Source: an uncultured Porphyromonadaceae bacterium (GTDB lineage Bacteria; Bacteroidota; Bacteroidia; Bacteroidales; Muribaculaceae). From it: a DNA stretch of 64,000 nt. The notes beneath the pieces are model-generated. The model saw only the letters and a program-made list of their open reading frames with translations. It was not told where the DNA came from and ran no database searches. Location: positions 62,001 through 126,000 of the forward strand of contig CANOLV010000004.1 in NCBI GenBank assembly GCA_947567425.1, read 5' to 3'. Below are positions 1-7,422 of the stretch, piece after piece. The position numbers were made by a program, and so were the translations under genes. Within the stretch, counting starts at the first letter, position 1. Every line of letters begins with the position of its first letter.

Positions 1-1226
1 GCGGCAATGGCAGAATGGTCCTTTACGATGATTTTGCCCACCTGGGTTGCATTCAGCCCTCCGGTTTTCATGAGGAATCCGGCGATATCGCCTCTTGAGA
101 TCTTCTCTTTCTTCCCGGCATTGAAATACAGAGTGGCAAATGATGCTTTTATGGGATTGTCGCTATGTCCTGTAGGAGCATACGACCGGTCGAATATCAT
201 ATATTCGGGAAGATTGTCGGCTTCAGAAGTTATAACATAGATGGTTCCAGAGGCGTCAACGCGGGCGGTTCGGCCATTTCGGTGTGTCCATGTCTGTTCG
301 GTAAGCGGCAGGTGGTAGTGGACTATGTTTTTTACCTCGTCGATGTCAAGTCCGCGTGCGCCGAGGTCGGTCGACACAAGTATAGGCGTGGTGCCGTTAT
401 TTAGCAGGTCCACAGCCTTTTCGCGGTCATTCTGGTCGAGTGCTCCATGATATATTCCTACGGGAAGCCCATCTTTCTTTAGATAGTCATAAACCCTGTC
501 GGCACTCTCACGGTGGTTGACAAAGACGATGACTTTTCCGTTGTCGAGCGAATGGAGCAGGTCGGCAAGCGTAGATAGTTTGTCGCGCGACGGACTCTCC
601 ACTTCGACTATCTGCATTCTCTGGCGGGGTTTGGCTCCTGACTCCAGAAAGTCGAGAGTGGCCGGATTGCGGAGTTTTATGAAATCCGGGAACTCGTCCA
701 AACGTGTGGCTGAAGTCAGTATGGTACGCGATAGATTGGGCATAGTGCGTATGATCTTCTTCATTTCGTCCTGAAATCCAAGTTCCAGCGATTTGTCGTA
801 TTCGTCGAGCACGAGCACTCGTGTGGTGTATAGATCCACATGTTTGCGGTTGATGTGGTCGAGCAGTCGCCCGGGTGTGGCTATTATTATGTCGGGAGTC
901 TGTGACAGCGTGTTTTTCTCGTCGGTCATGGAATGTCCTCCATAGAAAGCTGAGACTTTATAGCCGGCGGCTATGTCGCGGATCACACGGTATGTCTGCA
1001 TGACGAGTTCTCGTGACGGGGCTATTACCACTCCGAGCACCTTGCCCTGCGGTTTGGGGAGCACTGACAGCATGGCGATGGCGAATGCCACGGTCTTTCC
1101 GCTTCCTGTGGGCGACAGCAGAAGCATGTCGGGTGTATGGCATTCCGTCACGGCTATCTGCATCGGGTTGAGGGTGCCGATGCCTAATCTTGAATTTATA
1201 TTGGCGAGTATTTCTGATTGTTTCAT
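1..1226 (-). CDS. DEAD-type ATP-dependent RNA helicase with DbpA-like C-terminal domain (3' end outside window)
   Basis: The reading frame starts at ATG 1226-1224 and stays open for 408 codons to the window edge, so the C-terminus is missing. Visible superfamily 2 motifs are Walker A SPTGSGKT at residues 38-45, PSREL near 70, TPGR near 117, motif II DEYD at 141-144, TSAT at 171-174, STDLGARGLDID (motif V) and HRNGRTAR (motif VI). The last visible part, KEKISRGDIAGFLM followed by VGKIIVKD, resembles the RRM-like domain of DbpA/CsdA that binds structured RNA. The expected role is ATP-driven RNA remodelling in ribosome assembly or cold adaptation, in the cytoplasm. Motif II reads DEYD instead of DEAD, which is a tolerated variant. 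The gene is divergent from the small RNA at about 1.44 kb. Confidence 0.9.
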   Translation of the reverse strand, partial: MKQSEILANINSRLGIGTLNPMQIAVTECHTPDMLLLSPTGSGKTVAFAIAMLSVLPKPQGKVLGVVIAPSRELVMQTYRVIRDIAAGYKVSAFYGGHSMTDEKNTLSQTPDIIIATPGRLLDHINRKHVDLYTTRVLVLDEYDKSLELGFQDEMKKIIRTMPNLSRTILTSATRLDEFPDFIKLRNPATLDFLESGAKPRQRMQIVEVESPSRDKLSTLADLLHSLDNGKVIVFVNHRESADRVYDYLKKDGLPVGIYHGALDQNDREKAVDLLNNGTTPILVSTDLGARGLDIDEVKNIVHYHLPLTEQTWTHRNGRTARVDASGTIYVITSEADNLPEYMIFDRSYAPTGHSDNPIKASFATLYFNAGKKEKISRGDIAGFLMKTGGLNATQVGKIIVKDHSAIA

Positions 1227-1250
1227 ATTGAATTCGGTTATGAGTAAATG

Positions 1251-1270
1251 CAAAGTTACTGTAAAGTAAC
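1251..1270 (-). promoter_or_regulatory. Probable -7 element of the helicase gene overlapped by an inverted repeat
   Basis: The minus strand reads TAACTTTG (plus CAAAGTTA, 1251-1258), a match to the Bacteroidota -7 consensus 25 bp upstream of the helicase start. GTTACT (1255-1260) and AGTAAC (1265-1270) form a 6-bp inverted repeat overlapping it, which could be an operator. No good -33 TTTG lies at the usual distance, so this is a moderate call. Confidence 0.4.
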
Positions 1271-1404
1271 AAATAATGAATGCAGAATGACGTATAAAAG
1301 GTGTTATATCTTTTGCAGACGCTAAATGAATGTTAAATGGTGGGGTGTTTTTGATTTATTAGTAAATTTTTGCTAAAAAATATGTTAAATAAGGCTTAAG
1401 AGTA

Positions 1405-1435
1405 TTTGTGGATTCGCGAAAAATGCTTACTTTTG
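1405..1435 (+). promoter_or_regulatory. Strong Bacteroidota promoter for a small RNA
   Basis: TTTG at 1405-1408, a 19-nt spacer and TACTTTTG at 1428-1435 match the TTTG-N19-TAnnTTTG consensus exactly. No protein-coding start follows in the right place on the plus strand. The only structure downstream is a 79-nt segment that ends in a perfect terminator hairpin. Confidence 0.75.
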
Positions 1436-1440
1436 TATGT

Positions 1441-1519
1441 GTGTTTTTCATAGTATTAGATTAAGATAAAGGTTTAAACGGAATAGGATGCTGGGAAGCA
1501 TCCTATTCTTATTTTTATT
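1441..1519 (+). ncRNA. Candidate small RNA (about 79 nt) with its own promoter and terminator
   Basis: Transcription from the consensus promoter at 1405-1435 should begin near 1441 and end in the hairpin at 1481-1508 plus a T-rich tail. The segment carries no convincing ORF. Its first half contains TTTTTCATAGTATTAGATT, which I associate, from memory and without a search, with short Bacteroidales leader-type transcripts near cold-shock and helicase genes. It lies divergently next to an RNA helicase gene. It could be a trans-acting small RNA or the terminated leader of a lost gene. Confidence 0.6.
1481..1519 (+). terminator. Intrinsic terminator of the small RNA
   Basis: A perfect 11-bp stem (1481-1491 with 1498-1508), a loop TGGGAA and a following TTATTTTTATT tail form a textbook rho-independent terminator. 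Confidence 0.8.
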
Positions 1520-1556
1520 GGCAGGGATATGGTAATTGCAAAATTCATTGTGTAAT

Positions 1557-1599
1557 GAAAAAACAATCCCGGCATAATCTGGAGGATAGTGCCGGGATT
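1557..1599 (-). terminator. Intrinsic terminator after the META lipoprotein gene
   Basis: AATCCCGGCA (1565-1574) pairs with TGCCGGGATT (1590-1599). On the minus strand the stem is followed by GTTTTTTC. It sits 30 bp past the stop of the leftward lipoprotein gene. Confidence 0.75.
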
Positions 1600-1628
1600 A
1601 AGTCTGTAAAATCTTTTCAGAGTTACTT

Positions 1629-2462
1629 TTATTTGACGTCGATACGCTTTAGACGGAGCATCGGACGGTTGTTCTTGTCGGTCATAATCACAGTGTTGTT
1701 TTTGCCTTTCTTGGCGTATTCAACGCTTTCGAGTGCTACGAGAAATGCTGTCTCCGTGGCCATGTCCGGACACATCATGCGTGTAGTGGCCAGATTGCTG
1801 AACTGAATAGAGTTTGATTTGTCGGGATCTATCATCAATGCTCCGTTCAGGATATTGCATCCGGTGTTGCCGTGGACACGTTGCTCGGATATGTCAATCA
1901 CCATGCGCACTTCGTCGTTGTCATTGTCATGGCCGTTTATCTCCTCGATTTTCCAGGATCCGTTGAGGAAGTCCATGTTATGGTGGCGCAGTGTCATAAG
2001 CGATTTACGGGACTCGTCAAGCAGTACGAGATAGTACTCGTGTCCCTGTCGGGATATGCTGAAGTAGCGGGCCTTGTCAAGGGCGAGGTTAATGTCGTTT
2101 TCGAACGGAGCGTCGGGACAGGCCATCATCGTCGTGATCATATTTTCGATCTTCAGTGAAGAATCGTCTTTGGCGGTAAAGTCGCCGTTTATGATGTTGC
2201 ACCCGTTGGATCCGTATATCCTGTGGTCCTCAAGGTTGAAGTTGATATATGGACGTTCTTCGCCGGTGACTTTCTTGCCGCCGACAGAGAATACGTTCCA
2301 CTCTCCGGCTATGTTTGAGGCATTGACGGTAGTTTTTTCAGCATTGTCGTTGCCTGTTTCAACCGGTTCCGGTTCCTTGACCGACTTGTTCCCTTTGAAT
2401 ATACTACATGAAGTGGCCATAGTCAGTGTCATTGCACATATAAGAAGATTGATCTTTTTCAT
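1629..2462 (-). CDS. Lipoprotein with two META (HslJ-like) domains
   Basis: The 277-aa protein begins with a lipoprotein signal peptide ending at Cys19 (lipobox ATSC). Two tandem META domains follow, at about 48-160 and 168-277. Each shows the family hallmarks: a GEWNV or GSWKI opening, NGCN or TGCN in the first half, and a T-x-M-MACPD or T-R-MMCPD segment. META domains occur in the heat-inducible outer-membrane protein HslJ and related secreted proteins; their molecular role is not settled. The conserved cysteines could form disulfides in the periplasm. It is probably anchored in the outer membrane facing the periplasm. A terminator lies just downstream and 93 bp separate it from the upstream hydrolase gene, so it may be the last gene of the long leftward unit or a separate transcript. 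Confidence 0.85.
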   Translation of the reverse strand: MKKINLLICAMTLTMATSCSIFKGNKSVKEPEPVETGNDNAEKTTVNASNIAGEWNVFSVGGKKVTGEERPYINFNLEDHRIYGSNGCNIINGDFTAKDDSSLKIENMITTMMACPDAPFENDINLALDKARYFSISRQGHEYYLVLLDESRKSLMTLRHHNMDFLNGSWKIEEINGHDNDNDEVRMVIDISEQRVHGNTGCNILNGALMIDPDKSNSIQFSNLATTRMMCPDMATETAFLVALESVEYAKKGKNNTVIMTDKNNRPMLRLKRIDVK

Positions 2463-2555
2463 AAATAAAGCTTTTTGAAGTTCGATGTTGCCGGAGTGGT
2501 CCGGTCTTTGTTAATAATGACGTTTGCTGAGCGGAAAAGTTTAAAACCTGTGGTG

Positions 2556-3326
2556 TTAATCCGGAATGTCGATGATTAAATTGTCGTAGGCCATGTGTAC
2601 CGGCGACGGAAGAGTGGGGTCAACGTCGCGGTAGCATCCGATTTTGTCGGCAAAGTGAGTCAGATAGGCTATGCGCGGTCTGACCCGCTCGATTACATCG
2701 AGAGCCTGCTGCAGGTTCATGTGCGACAGATGCTCTTCACGCCGGAGGGCATTGAGCACCAGTGTATCGATGCCTTTTATCAGGTCGATGGTCGAGTCCG
2801 GAATCTCTTTGGCATCGGTGATGTATGCTATTTTGCCTATTTTGAAGCCTACGATGGGGAGTTTGTAGTGCCATACGGGGAGCGGTACCACTTCCACTCC
2901 GCATACATTGAACGGGGCGTCGCCGATCTCGTGAGTTGTGAATATCGGTACTCCTGGATAAGGATGTTCGCGGAAGCAGTAGGGCACGCGGTCGTGTATG
3001 TCCTGCGCCACATCAGGACGGCAGTAGAGCGGAAAATGGCCGTCGGGCTGTCGGTGGCAGTAGGGTCGGAGGTCGTCGATACCTCCCACATGGTCATAAT
3101 GGCTGTGTGTCAGCAGTGCCGCGTCTATGTCGGGAGCTCCCGCGTCGATGATTTGGGTGCGGAAGTCGGGTCCGCAATCTATGAGCAGGTTCTTATCGCC
3201 GACAGTAAGCAGTGCGGATGCCCGCAGACGCTTGTCGTGGATATCCGTAGATATGCATGTCGGGCATTTGCATCCTATCTGAGGTACTCCTGTCGAGGTG
3301 CCGGTTCCGAGAAATAGCAGTCGCAT
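2556..3326 (-). CDS. Metallo-beta-lactamase-fold hydrolase (PhnP-like)
   Basis: The protein (256 aa) opens with the core MBL strand LLFLGTGTSTGVPQIGC, followed by the GCKCPTC cysteine cluster typical of PhnP-like and tRNase Z-like small hydrolases. The zinc-binding motif HSHYDH is at residues 74-79, a further metal ligand sits in YITDA near 170, and a late His lies in YLTHFADKIG. PhnP itself is a cyclic phosphodiesterase, so a phosphodiester substrate is the best guess, but the true substrate cannot be read from sequence. The protein is cytoplasmic, with no signal peptide. It lies 17 bp after murB, so it is probably co-transcribed with it. Confidence 0.85.
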   Translation of the reverse strand: MRLLFLGTGTSTGVPQIGCKCPTCISTDIHDKRLRASALLTVGDKNLLIDCGPDFRTQIIDAGAPDIDAALLTHSHYDHVGGIDDLRPYCHRQPDGHFPLYCRPDVAQDIHDRVPYCFREHPYPGVPIFTTHEIGDAPFNVCGVEVVPLPVWHYKLPIVGFKIGKIAYITDAKEIPDSTIDLIKGIDTLVLNALRREEHLSHMNLQQALDVIERVRPRIAYLTHFADKIGCYRDVDPTLPSPVHMAYDNLIIDIPD

Positions 3327-3343
3327 AAATTGTAGAATCTGGG

Positions 3344-4345
3344 TTATATTATATTAGCTTCAGGATGCAGGTCGATTCCGTATTTTGAGCGGACTGTGTG
3401 CTGTACGTGCGAGTACAGTGATGTTATGTCGGTGGCTGTGGCATTTCCGGTGTTGACGATCACGAGGCATTGGCGGGGATAGACTTCGGCTCCGCCGATT
3501 CTGAATCCCTTCAGACCGGCATGTTCGATTAGCCATCCTGCCGGGATCTTCACTCCGTCCGGAGCGTCGTAGTGCGGCATGTCGGGATACGTCTGTTTAA
3601 GTGCCGCATATTTACCAGCCGTTACCACCGGATTTTTAAAGAACGATCCGGCGCTTCCCAGCTCGTCAGGTTCCGGCAATTTTGACCGACGTATGTCGAC
3701 TACCTTTTCATAGACTTTCATGGCTGTCAGATCCGGATCTGATGCCAGTTCTTTAAGAGGTCCGTAGTCAAGAGTGAATGCAGGATTGCGGGAGAGCAAG
3801 TAGGACACACCGGTGACAATGTAGCGTCCATTGGTGTGCTTGAACATGCTGTCGCGGTAGGCATAGGCGCATTCATCGGCTTGAAACGTCCTCATGTCGC
3901 CGGTTAGGGTGTCGAGGGTATCCACGGTGTATATATGATCCTTGGCTTCAACCCCGTAGGCTCCTATGTTCTGTACGGCCGATGCGCCGGTCTCACCCGG
4001 TATGTAGGCTAAATTCTCCAGGCCGTAAAGTCCCTCCGCTATGGTGTGGCGCACAAATGTGTCCCAGTTGAGTCCGGATTCGGCATGTACGAGTATACGG
4101 GTGTCGGACAGCTTTTCCATTTTCACTTTCTTCATGGACGAATGGAGAACGAGTCCCTCGAACGGTTTGGTGAACAGGAGGTTGCTGCCACCGCCTATGT
4201 GCAGTCTGGGCATGCCGGAAAACCGCTTGTCGGAAAGAATTTCGATCAGTTCGTCGACATTGTCGTATTCGGCGAACCATTGTGCTCTTGCCGGTACGTG
4301 GAATGTGGTGTGGCGTGTCAGGTCAAAGTCGTGGAGTATAGTCAT
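3344..4345 (-). CDS. murB: UDP-N-acetylenolpyruvoylglucosamine reductase (type I)
   Basis: MurB reduces UDP-GlcNAc-enolpyruvate to UDP-MurNAc with NADPH and FAD, the second committed step of peptidoglycan synthesis, in the cytoplasm. The FAD-binding segments IGGGSNLL (50-57) and IPGETGASAVQNIGAYG (115-131) are intact. AGSFFKNP carries the proton-donor serine at about Ser234, and the C-terminal Glu329 matches the second catalytic residue of E. coli MurB (Ser229/Glu325). The length of 333 aa and the Tyr-containing middle region fit the type I enzyme of E. coli rather than the shorter type II. The gene lies 8 bp after the upstream lipoprotein gene, within the leftward run. Confidence 0.97.
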   Translation of the reverse strand: MTILHDFDLTRHTTFHVPARAQWFAEYDNVDELIEILSDKRFSGMPRLHIGGGSNLLFTKPFEGLVLHSSMKKVKMEKLSDTRILVHAESGLNWDTFVRHTIAEGLYGLENLAYIPGETGASAVQNIGAYGVEAKDHIYTVDTLDTLTGDMRTFQADECAYAYRDSMFKHTNGRYIVTGVSYLLSRNPAFTLDYGPLKELASDPDLTAMKVYEKVVDIRRSKLPEPDELGSAGSFFKNPVVTAGKYAALKQTYPDMPHYDAPDGVKIPAGWLIEHAGLKGFRIGGAEVYPRQCLVIVNTGNATATDITSLYSHVQHTVRSKYGIDLHPEANII

Positions 4346-4353
4346 CGGTCATG

Positions 4354-5289
4354 TTATTTTCTGAAGTTGCGTAGAATTCCGTCGTCAAATATCAGATATA
4401 TTCCGTTTTCGTAGTTCCATCGTTCGCTATAGGTGTTGGTGCCGTGTCGGCGGTCGATCGATGTAGGATTTCCCAGAGCAAGACGGCATTCTTCGCGAGT
4501 CATATAGGGCGCTACTCTGCTATGGATGATGTAATTCCAGTTTTCGTCGGAAATCTGAGGATAGCGTTTTCTCGGATTTTCGAAGTAGAATAGCGACGCG
4601 AAGTTGCGGGAGTTTCTGGCGTTGTCGCCTACCGACATGAACACGTAGGCTTGGTCCGCGTCAGGATAGTCCTTTGCCTTGAATTTTACTTTGACCGGGT
4701 AAACGGTGTTTCCGGGCAGGACATCGGTCACCTCCACCGGGATATATTTAAGCCCGGTGGAGGCATTCCCTTCGCTGTCAAACCACATGGAAGTGCGGAT
4801 GTAAAAAGTCTTTCCTGTAAGTTCTTCTTTAGTCTTGTCGACCATTCCCATGTCGATGGTGAATGGCACCTCGGTCTTTTCGCGTGTGTTCAGTTCCTGG
4901 GGCGAGGCATTCACTCTGTGGGCGAATTCATTGCCGTGGCGGTCTGCGAATATTATCTCGGTGTCAAACGTGCCGGTGAGCGAAGGCACTTCCCTGTAGC
5001 GGTCGTAAGTGAGATAGTCGCCGTTGGCCGGAGTCGGATTTGGGGATGGCTCGAGGGCAAGATTGATGCGGCTGTCAGTGACAAAGAACAATTTTCCCTT
5101 CTCCCAATCCTTGAACGGTTGCGGACGTATGGCGGTCAGATATTTTTCCTCGTCAGTGACGGTTATCTTTTCGCGCGTCAGGTCTTTATCCGATATTTTG
5201 GGCGTGCTTTCTATGCCTGTGAAGCATGATGAAGCTCCACAGGCAAGAAAAGCCGCGATTATTGTTTTGCCAAAGATGCCCTGCATCAT
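4354..5289 (-). CDS. Lipoprotein with a C-terminal BamE/SmpA-like segment, function unknown
   Basis: The 311-aa product starts with a signal peptide carrying two possible lipobox cysteines, Cys17 (FLAC) and Cys22 (ASSC). The last 45 residues (MTREECRLALGNP, then a tyrosine- and tryptophan-rich strand pair ending in DDGILRNFR) resemble the small-protein A fold used by BamE-like lipoproteins, where a helix-turn is followed by sheet strands. The central 200 residues are beta-rich and match nothing I recognise. The first ATG overlaps the stop of the upstream peptidase gene by 4 nt (ATGA), which favours this start and implies translational coupling. An envelope role is likely; a specific function should not be assigned. 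Confidence 0.75.
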   Translation of the reverse strand: MMQGIFGKTIIAAFLACGASSCFTGIESTPKISDKDLTREKITVTDEEKYLTAIRPQPFKDWEKGKLFFVTDSRINLALEPSPNPTPANGDYLTYDRYREVPSLTGTFDTEIIFADRHGNEFAHRVNASPQELNTREKTEVPFTIDMGMVDKTKEELTGKTFYIRTSMWFDSEGNASTGLKYIPVEVTDVLPGNTVYPVKVKFKAKDYPDADQAYVFMSVGDNARNSRNFASLFYFENPRKRYPQISDENWNYIIHSRVAPYMTREECRLALGNPTSIDRRHGTNTYSERWNYENGIYLIFDDGILRNFRK

Positions 5290-7409
5290 TTCTCGGTGTC
5301 GGGGGTTATGCCGAGATTCTGGAATATGAACGAATAGATGTCGGTATATTCGTCAATTACCTTGGAGATCGGTTTGCCCGCGCCGTGGCCGGCCTTTGAG
5401 TCGATACGTATGAGTTTCGGGGCGTCGCCTGTGTCGCTGGCCTGCAGTGTGGCCGCGTATTTAAAGGAGTGTGCCGGCACCACACGGTCATCATGATCGG
5501 CGGTGGTGACGAGAATGGCCGGATATGGAGTGCCGTCATTCTTTATGTTATGAATTGGGGAATAGCCATAAAGGTATTCCGCCATCTCCTTCGAGTCGGC
5601 GCTTGTGCCATAGTCCGAAGCCCAGTTCCATCCGATGGTGAACAGGTGGTAACGCATCATATCCATCACGCCTACGCGGGGTATTGCCACTTTGAATAGG
5701 TCAGGGCGCATATTGACGGTGGCTCCTACGAGCAGGCCTCCATTGGATCCGCCTTCGATGGTCATCAGGTCAGGAGCGGTCCATCCCTGGTCGATCATAT
5801 ATTCGGCCGCGGATATGAAGTCGTTGAACACGTTCAGCTTGTTGGTTTTGGTGCCGGCGAGGTGCCATGGTTCGCCATACTCGCCTCCACCTCGCAGATT
5901 GGCCTGGGCATAGATGCCTCCGTTTTCGAGCCAGAGCAGACGGGGTGCCGAAAATCCGGGGTTCAGCGACACGTTGAATCCGCCGTAGCCATAGAGATAT
6001 ACGGGGTTTTTACCGTTGCGCTCAAGCCCCTTTTTGTATGTGATGAACATAGGCACTTTTGTGCCGTCGGATGAAGGGTAGAACACTTGTTCGGTCACAT
6101 AATCGTCAGGATTGAATCCCTCGATTTCGGTTGACTTATAGAGTTCCGATGAATTCCCTGCCAGATTATACTTGAAAATCGACGTCGGATATGTGAAAGA
6201 ATTCAGAGTATAGAAGACTTCGTCATGCTTCTTGCTTGAGGAGACTGATGTCGATCCTATGACCGGAAGCTCGATCTGCGCCAGGCGTTTGCCGTCGAGC
6301 GAGTGGACGAACATCTGGTTGTATGCATCTGTCTCGTAGGTCAGAATCAGCTTGTCTGACGCGAAATTAACACCGGTAAGGACCCCTTTGTCTTCGGGAA
6401 TAAGCTCTCGCCAGTTTTCTTTGGCAGGATTTGACAGAGGTGCGGTCATAATCCGGTAGCGCGGCGCACCATAGTTGGTGTAGATGTACATGGTGCCGTC
6501 GATGACATCGAGCACCTCCATTTCGTAGTCCTGCGACGGTTCTAAAGTGACCCACTTTGAATCGGGTTTGCGCAGGTCTTTAACCATAAGCGAGTTGCCC
6601 ATGCCTTCACCTGCGCCGGCCACGAACAGAGCCGACTCATCGTCGGGTACGTAGGCCGAGTGGAAGTGCAGAGGCTGGTCGGCATCTTCAAATACCACTA
6701 TATCCTCGCTCTGCGGCGTGCCGAGCTTGTGGTAGTAGATACGGTGGTTCTCATTGGCGTTTGAGAATTCCTTTCCGTCGGATGGCTTGTCGTAGGCACT
6801 GTAGTAGAATCCGTCGCCCTTCCATTCCGCACCGGTAAATTTTGCCCATTCGATATGATCGGGGAGCAATTTTTTCGATTCGGTGTCCATCACGTATATC
6901 TCAGTCCAGTCGGAACCGCTTCTGGAGATGGTATAGGCCGTATATTTACCGTCGTTCGACAGGCTTATGCCAGTCAGGGCCACTGTGCCGTCGTCGCTCA
7001 GTGTGTTGGGGTCAAGAAACACTTCGGGAGTGCCGTTGAGGTCTTTCGTCCTGTAGAGTACCGACTGGTTTTTGAGTCCGTCATTTTCGTAGAAATAATA
7101 CCATTCGCCCTTTTTTGATGGAGCTCCATGCTTGGGATAGTCGTAGAGCGTGTTGAGGCGCTTGCGGATGTTCTCGCGGAATGGAATGCCCGCGAGATAT
7201 TTGCCGGTGACTTTATTTTCAGCTTCCACCCAGGCTTTTGTCTGGGCGGAAGTGTCATTCTCGAGTGGACGGTATTTGTCGGCCACGGTCAGGTCGAAAT
7301 ACGTGTCGGTCACATTGTCGTCGGTCGGAGCCTGAGGATATTTTATGTCCGACGATGTAGCGCAGGCCGCTAAAAATGCCATTGCGGTTATTGGTGCTAT
7401 ATGTTTCAT
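5286..7409 (-). CDS. Prolyl oligopeptidase family serine peptidase (S9A), lipoprotein
   Basis: The 707-aa protein has a lipobox LAAC at Cys16, an N-terminal beta-propeller (about 60-440) and a C-terminal alpha/beta-hydrolase domain. The catalytic triad is visible: Ser555 in GGSNGG, Asp641 in DHDDRVVP and His675 in AGHGAGK. S9A enzymes cleave short peptides after proline; the propeller excludes folded proteins. The lipobox places it in the periplasm or on the outer membrane, as is common for Bacteroidota peptide scavengers. It is translationally coupled to the downstream lipoprotein and lies 13 bp after secA. Length and domain order are normal for the family. Confidence 0.95.
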   Translation of the reverse strand: MKHIAPITAMAFLAACATSSDIKYPQAPTDDNVTDTYFDLTVADKYRPLENDTSAQTKAWVEAENKVTGKYLAGIPFRENIRKRLNTLYDYPKHGAPSKKGEWYYFYENDGLKNQSVLYRTKDLNGTPEVFLDPNTLSDDGTVALTGISLSNDGKYTAYTISRSGSDWTEIYVMDTESKKLLPDHIEWAKFTGAEWKGDGFYYSAYDKPSDGKEFSNANENHRIYYHKLGTPQSEDIVVFEDADQPLHFHSAYVPDDESALFVAGAGEGMGNSLMVKDLRKPDSKWVTLEPSQDYEMEVLDVIDGTMYIYTNYGAPRYRIMTAPLSNPAKENWRELIPEDKGVLTGVNFASDKLILTYETDAYNQMFVHSLDGKRLAQIELPVIGSTSVSSSKKHDEVFYTLNSFTYPTSIFKYNLAGNSSELYKSTEIEGFNPDDYVTEQVFYPSSDGTKVPMFITYKKGLERNGKNPVYLYGYGGFNVSLNPGFSAPRLLWLENGGIYAQANLRGGGEYGEPWHLAGTKTNKLNVFNDFISAAEYMIDQGWTAPDLMTIEGGSNGGLLVGATVNMRPDLFKVAIPRVGVMDMMRYHLFTIGWNWASDYGTSADSKEMAEYLYGYSPIHNIKNDGTPYPAILVTTADHDDRVVPAHSFKYAATLQASDTGDAPKLIRIDSKAGHGAGKPISKVIDEYTDIYSFIFQNLGITPDTEK

Positions 7410-7422
7410 AAATTTAAGAGCA

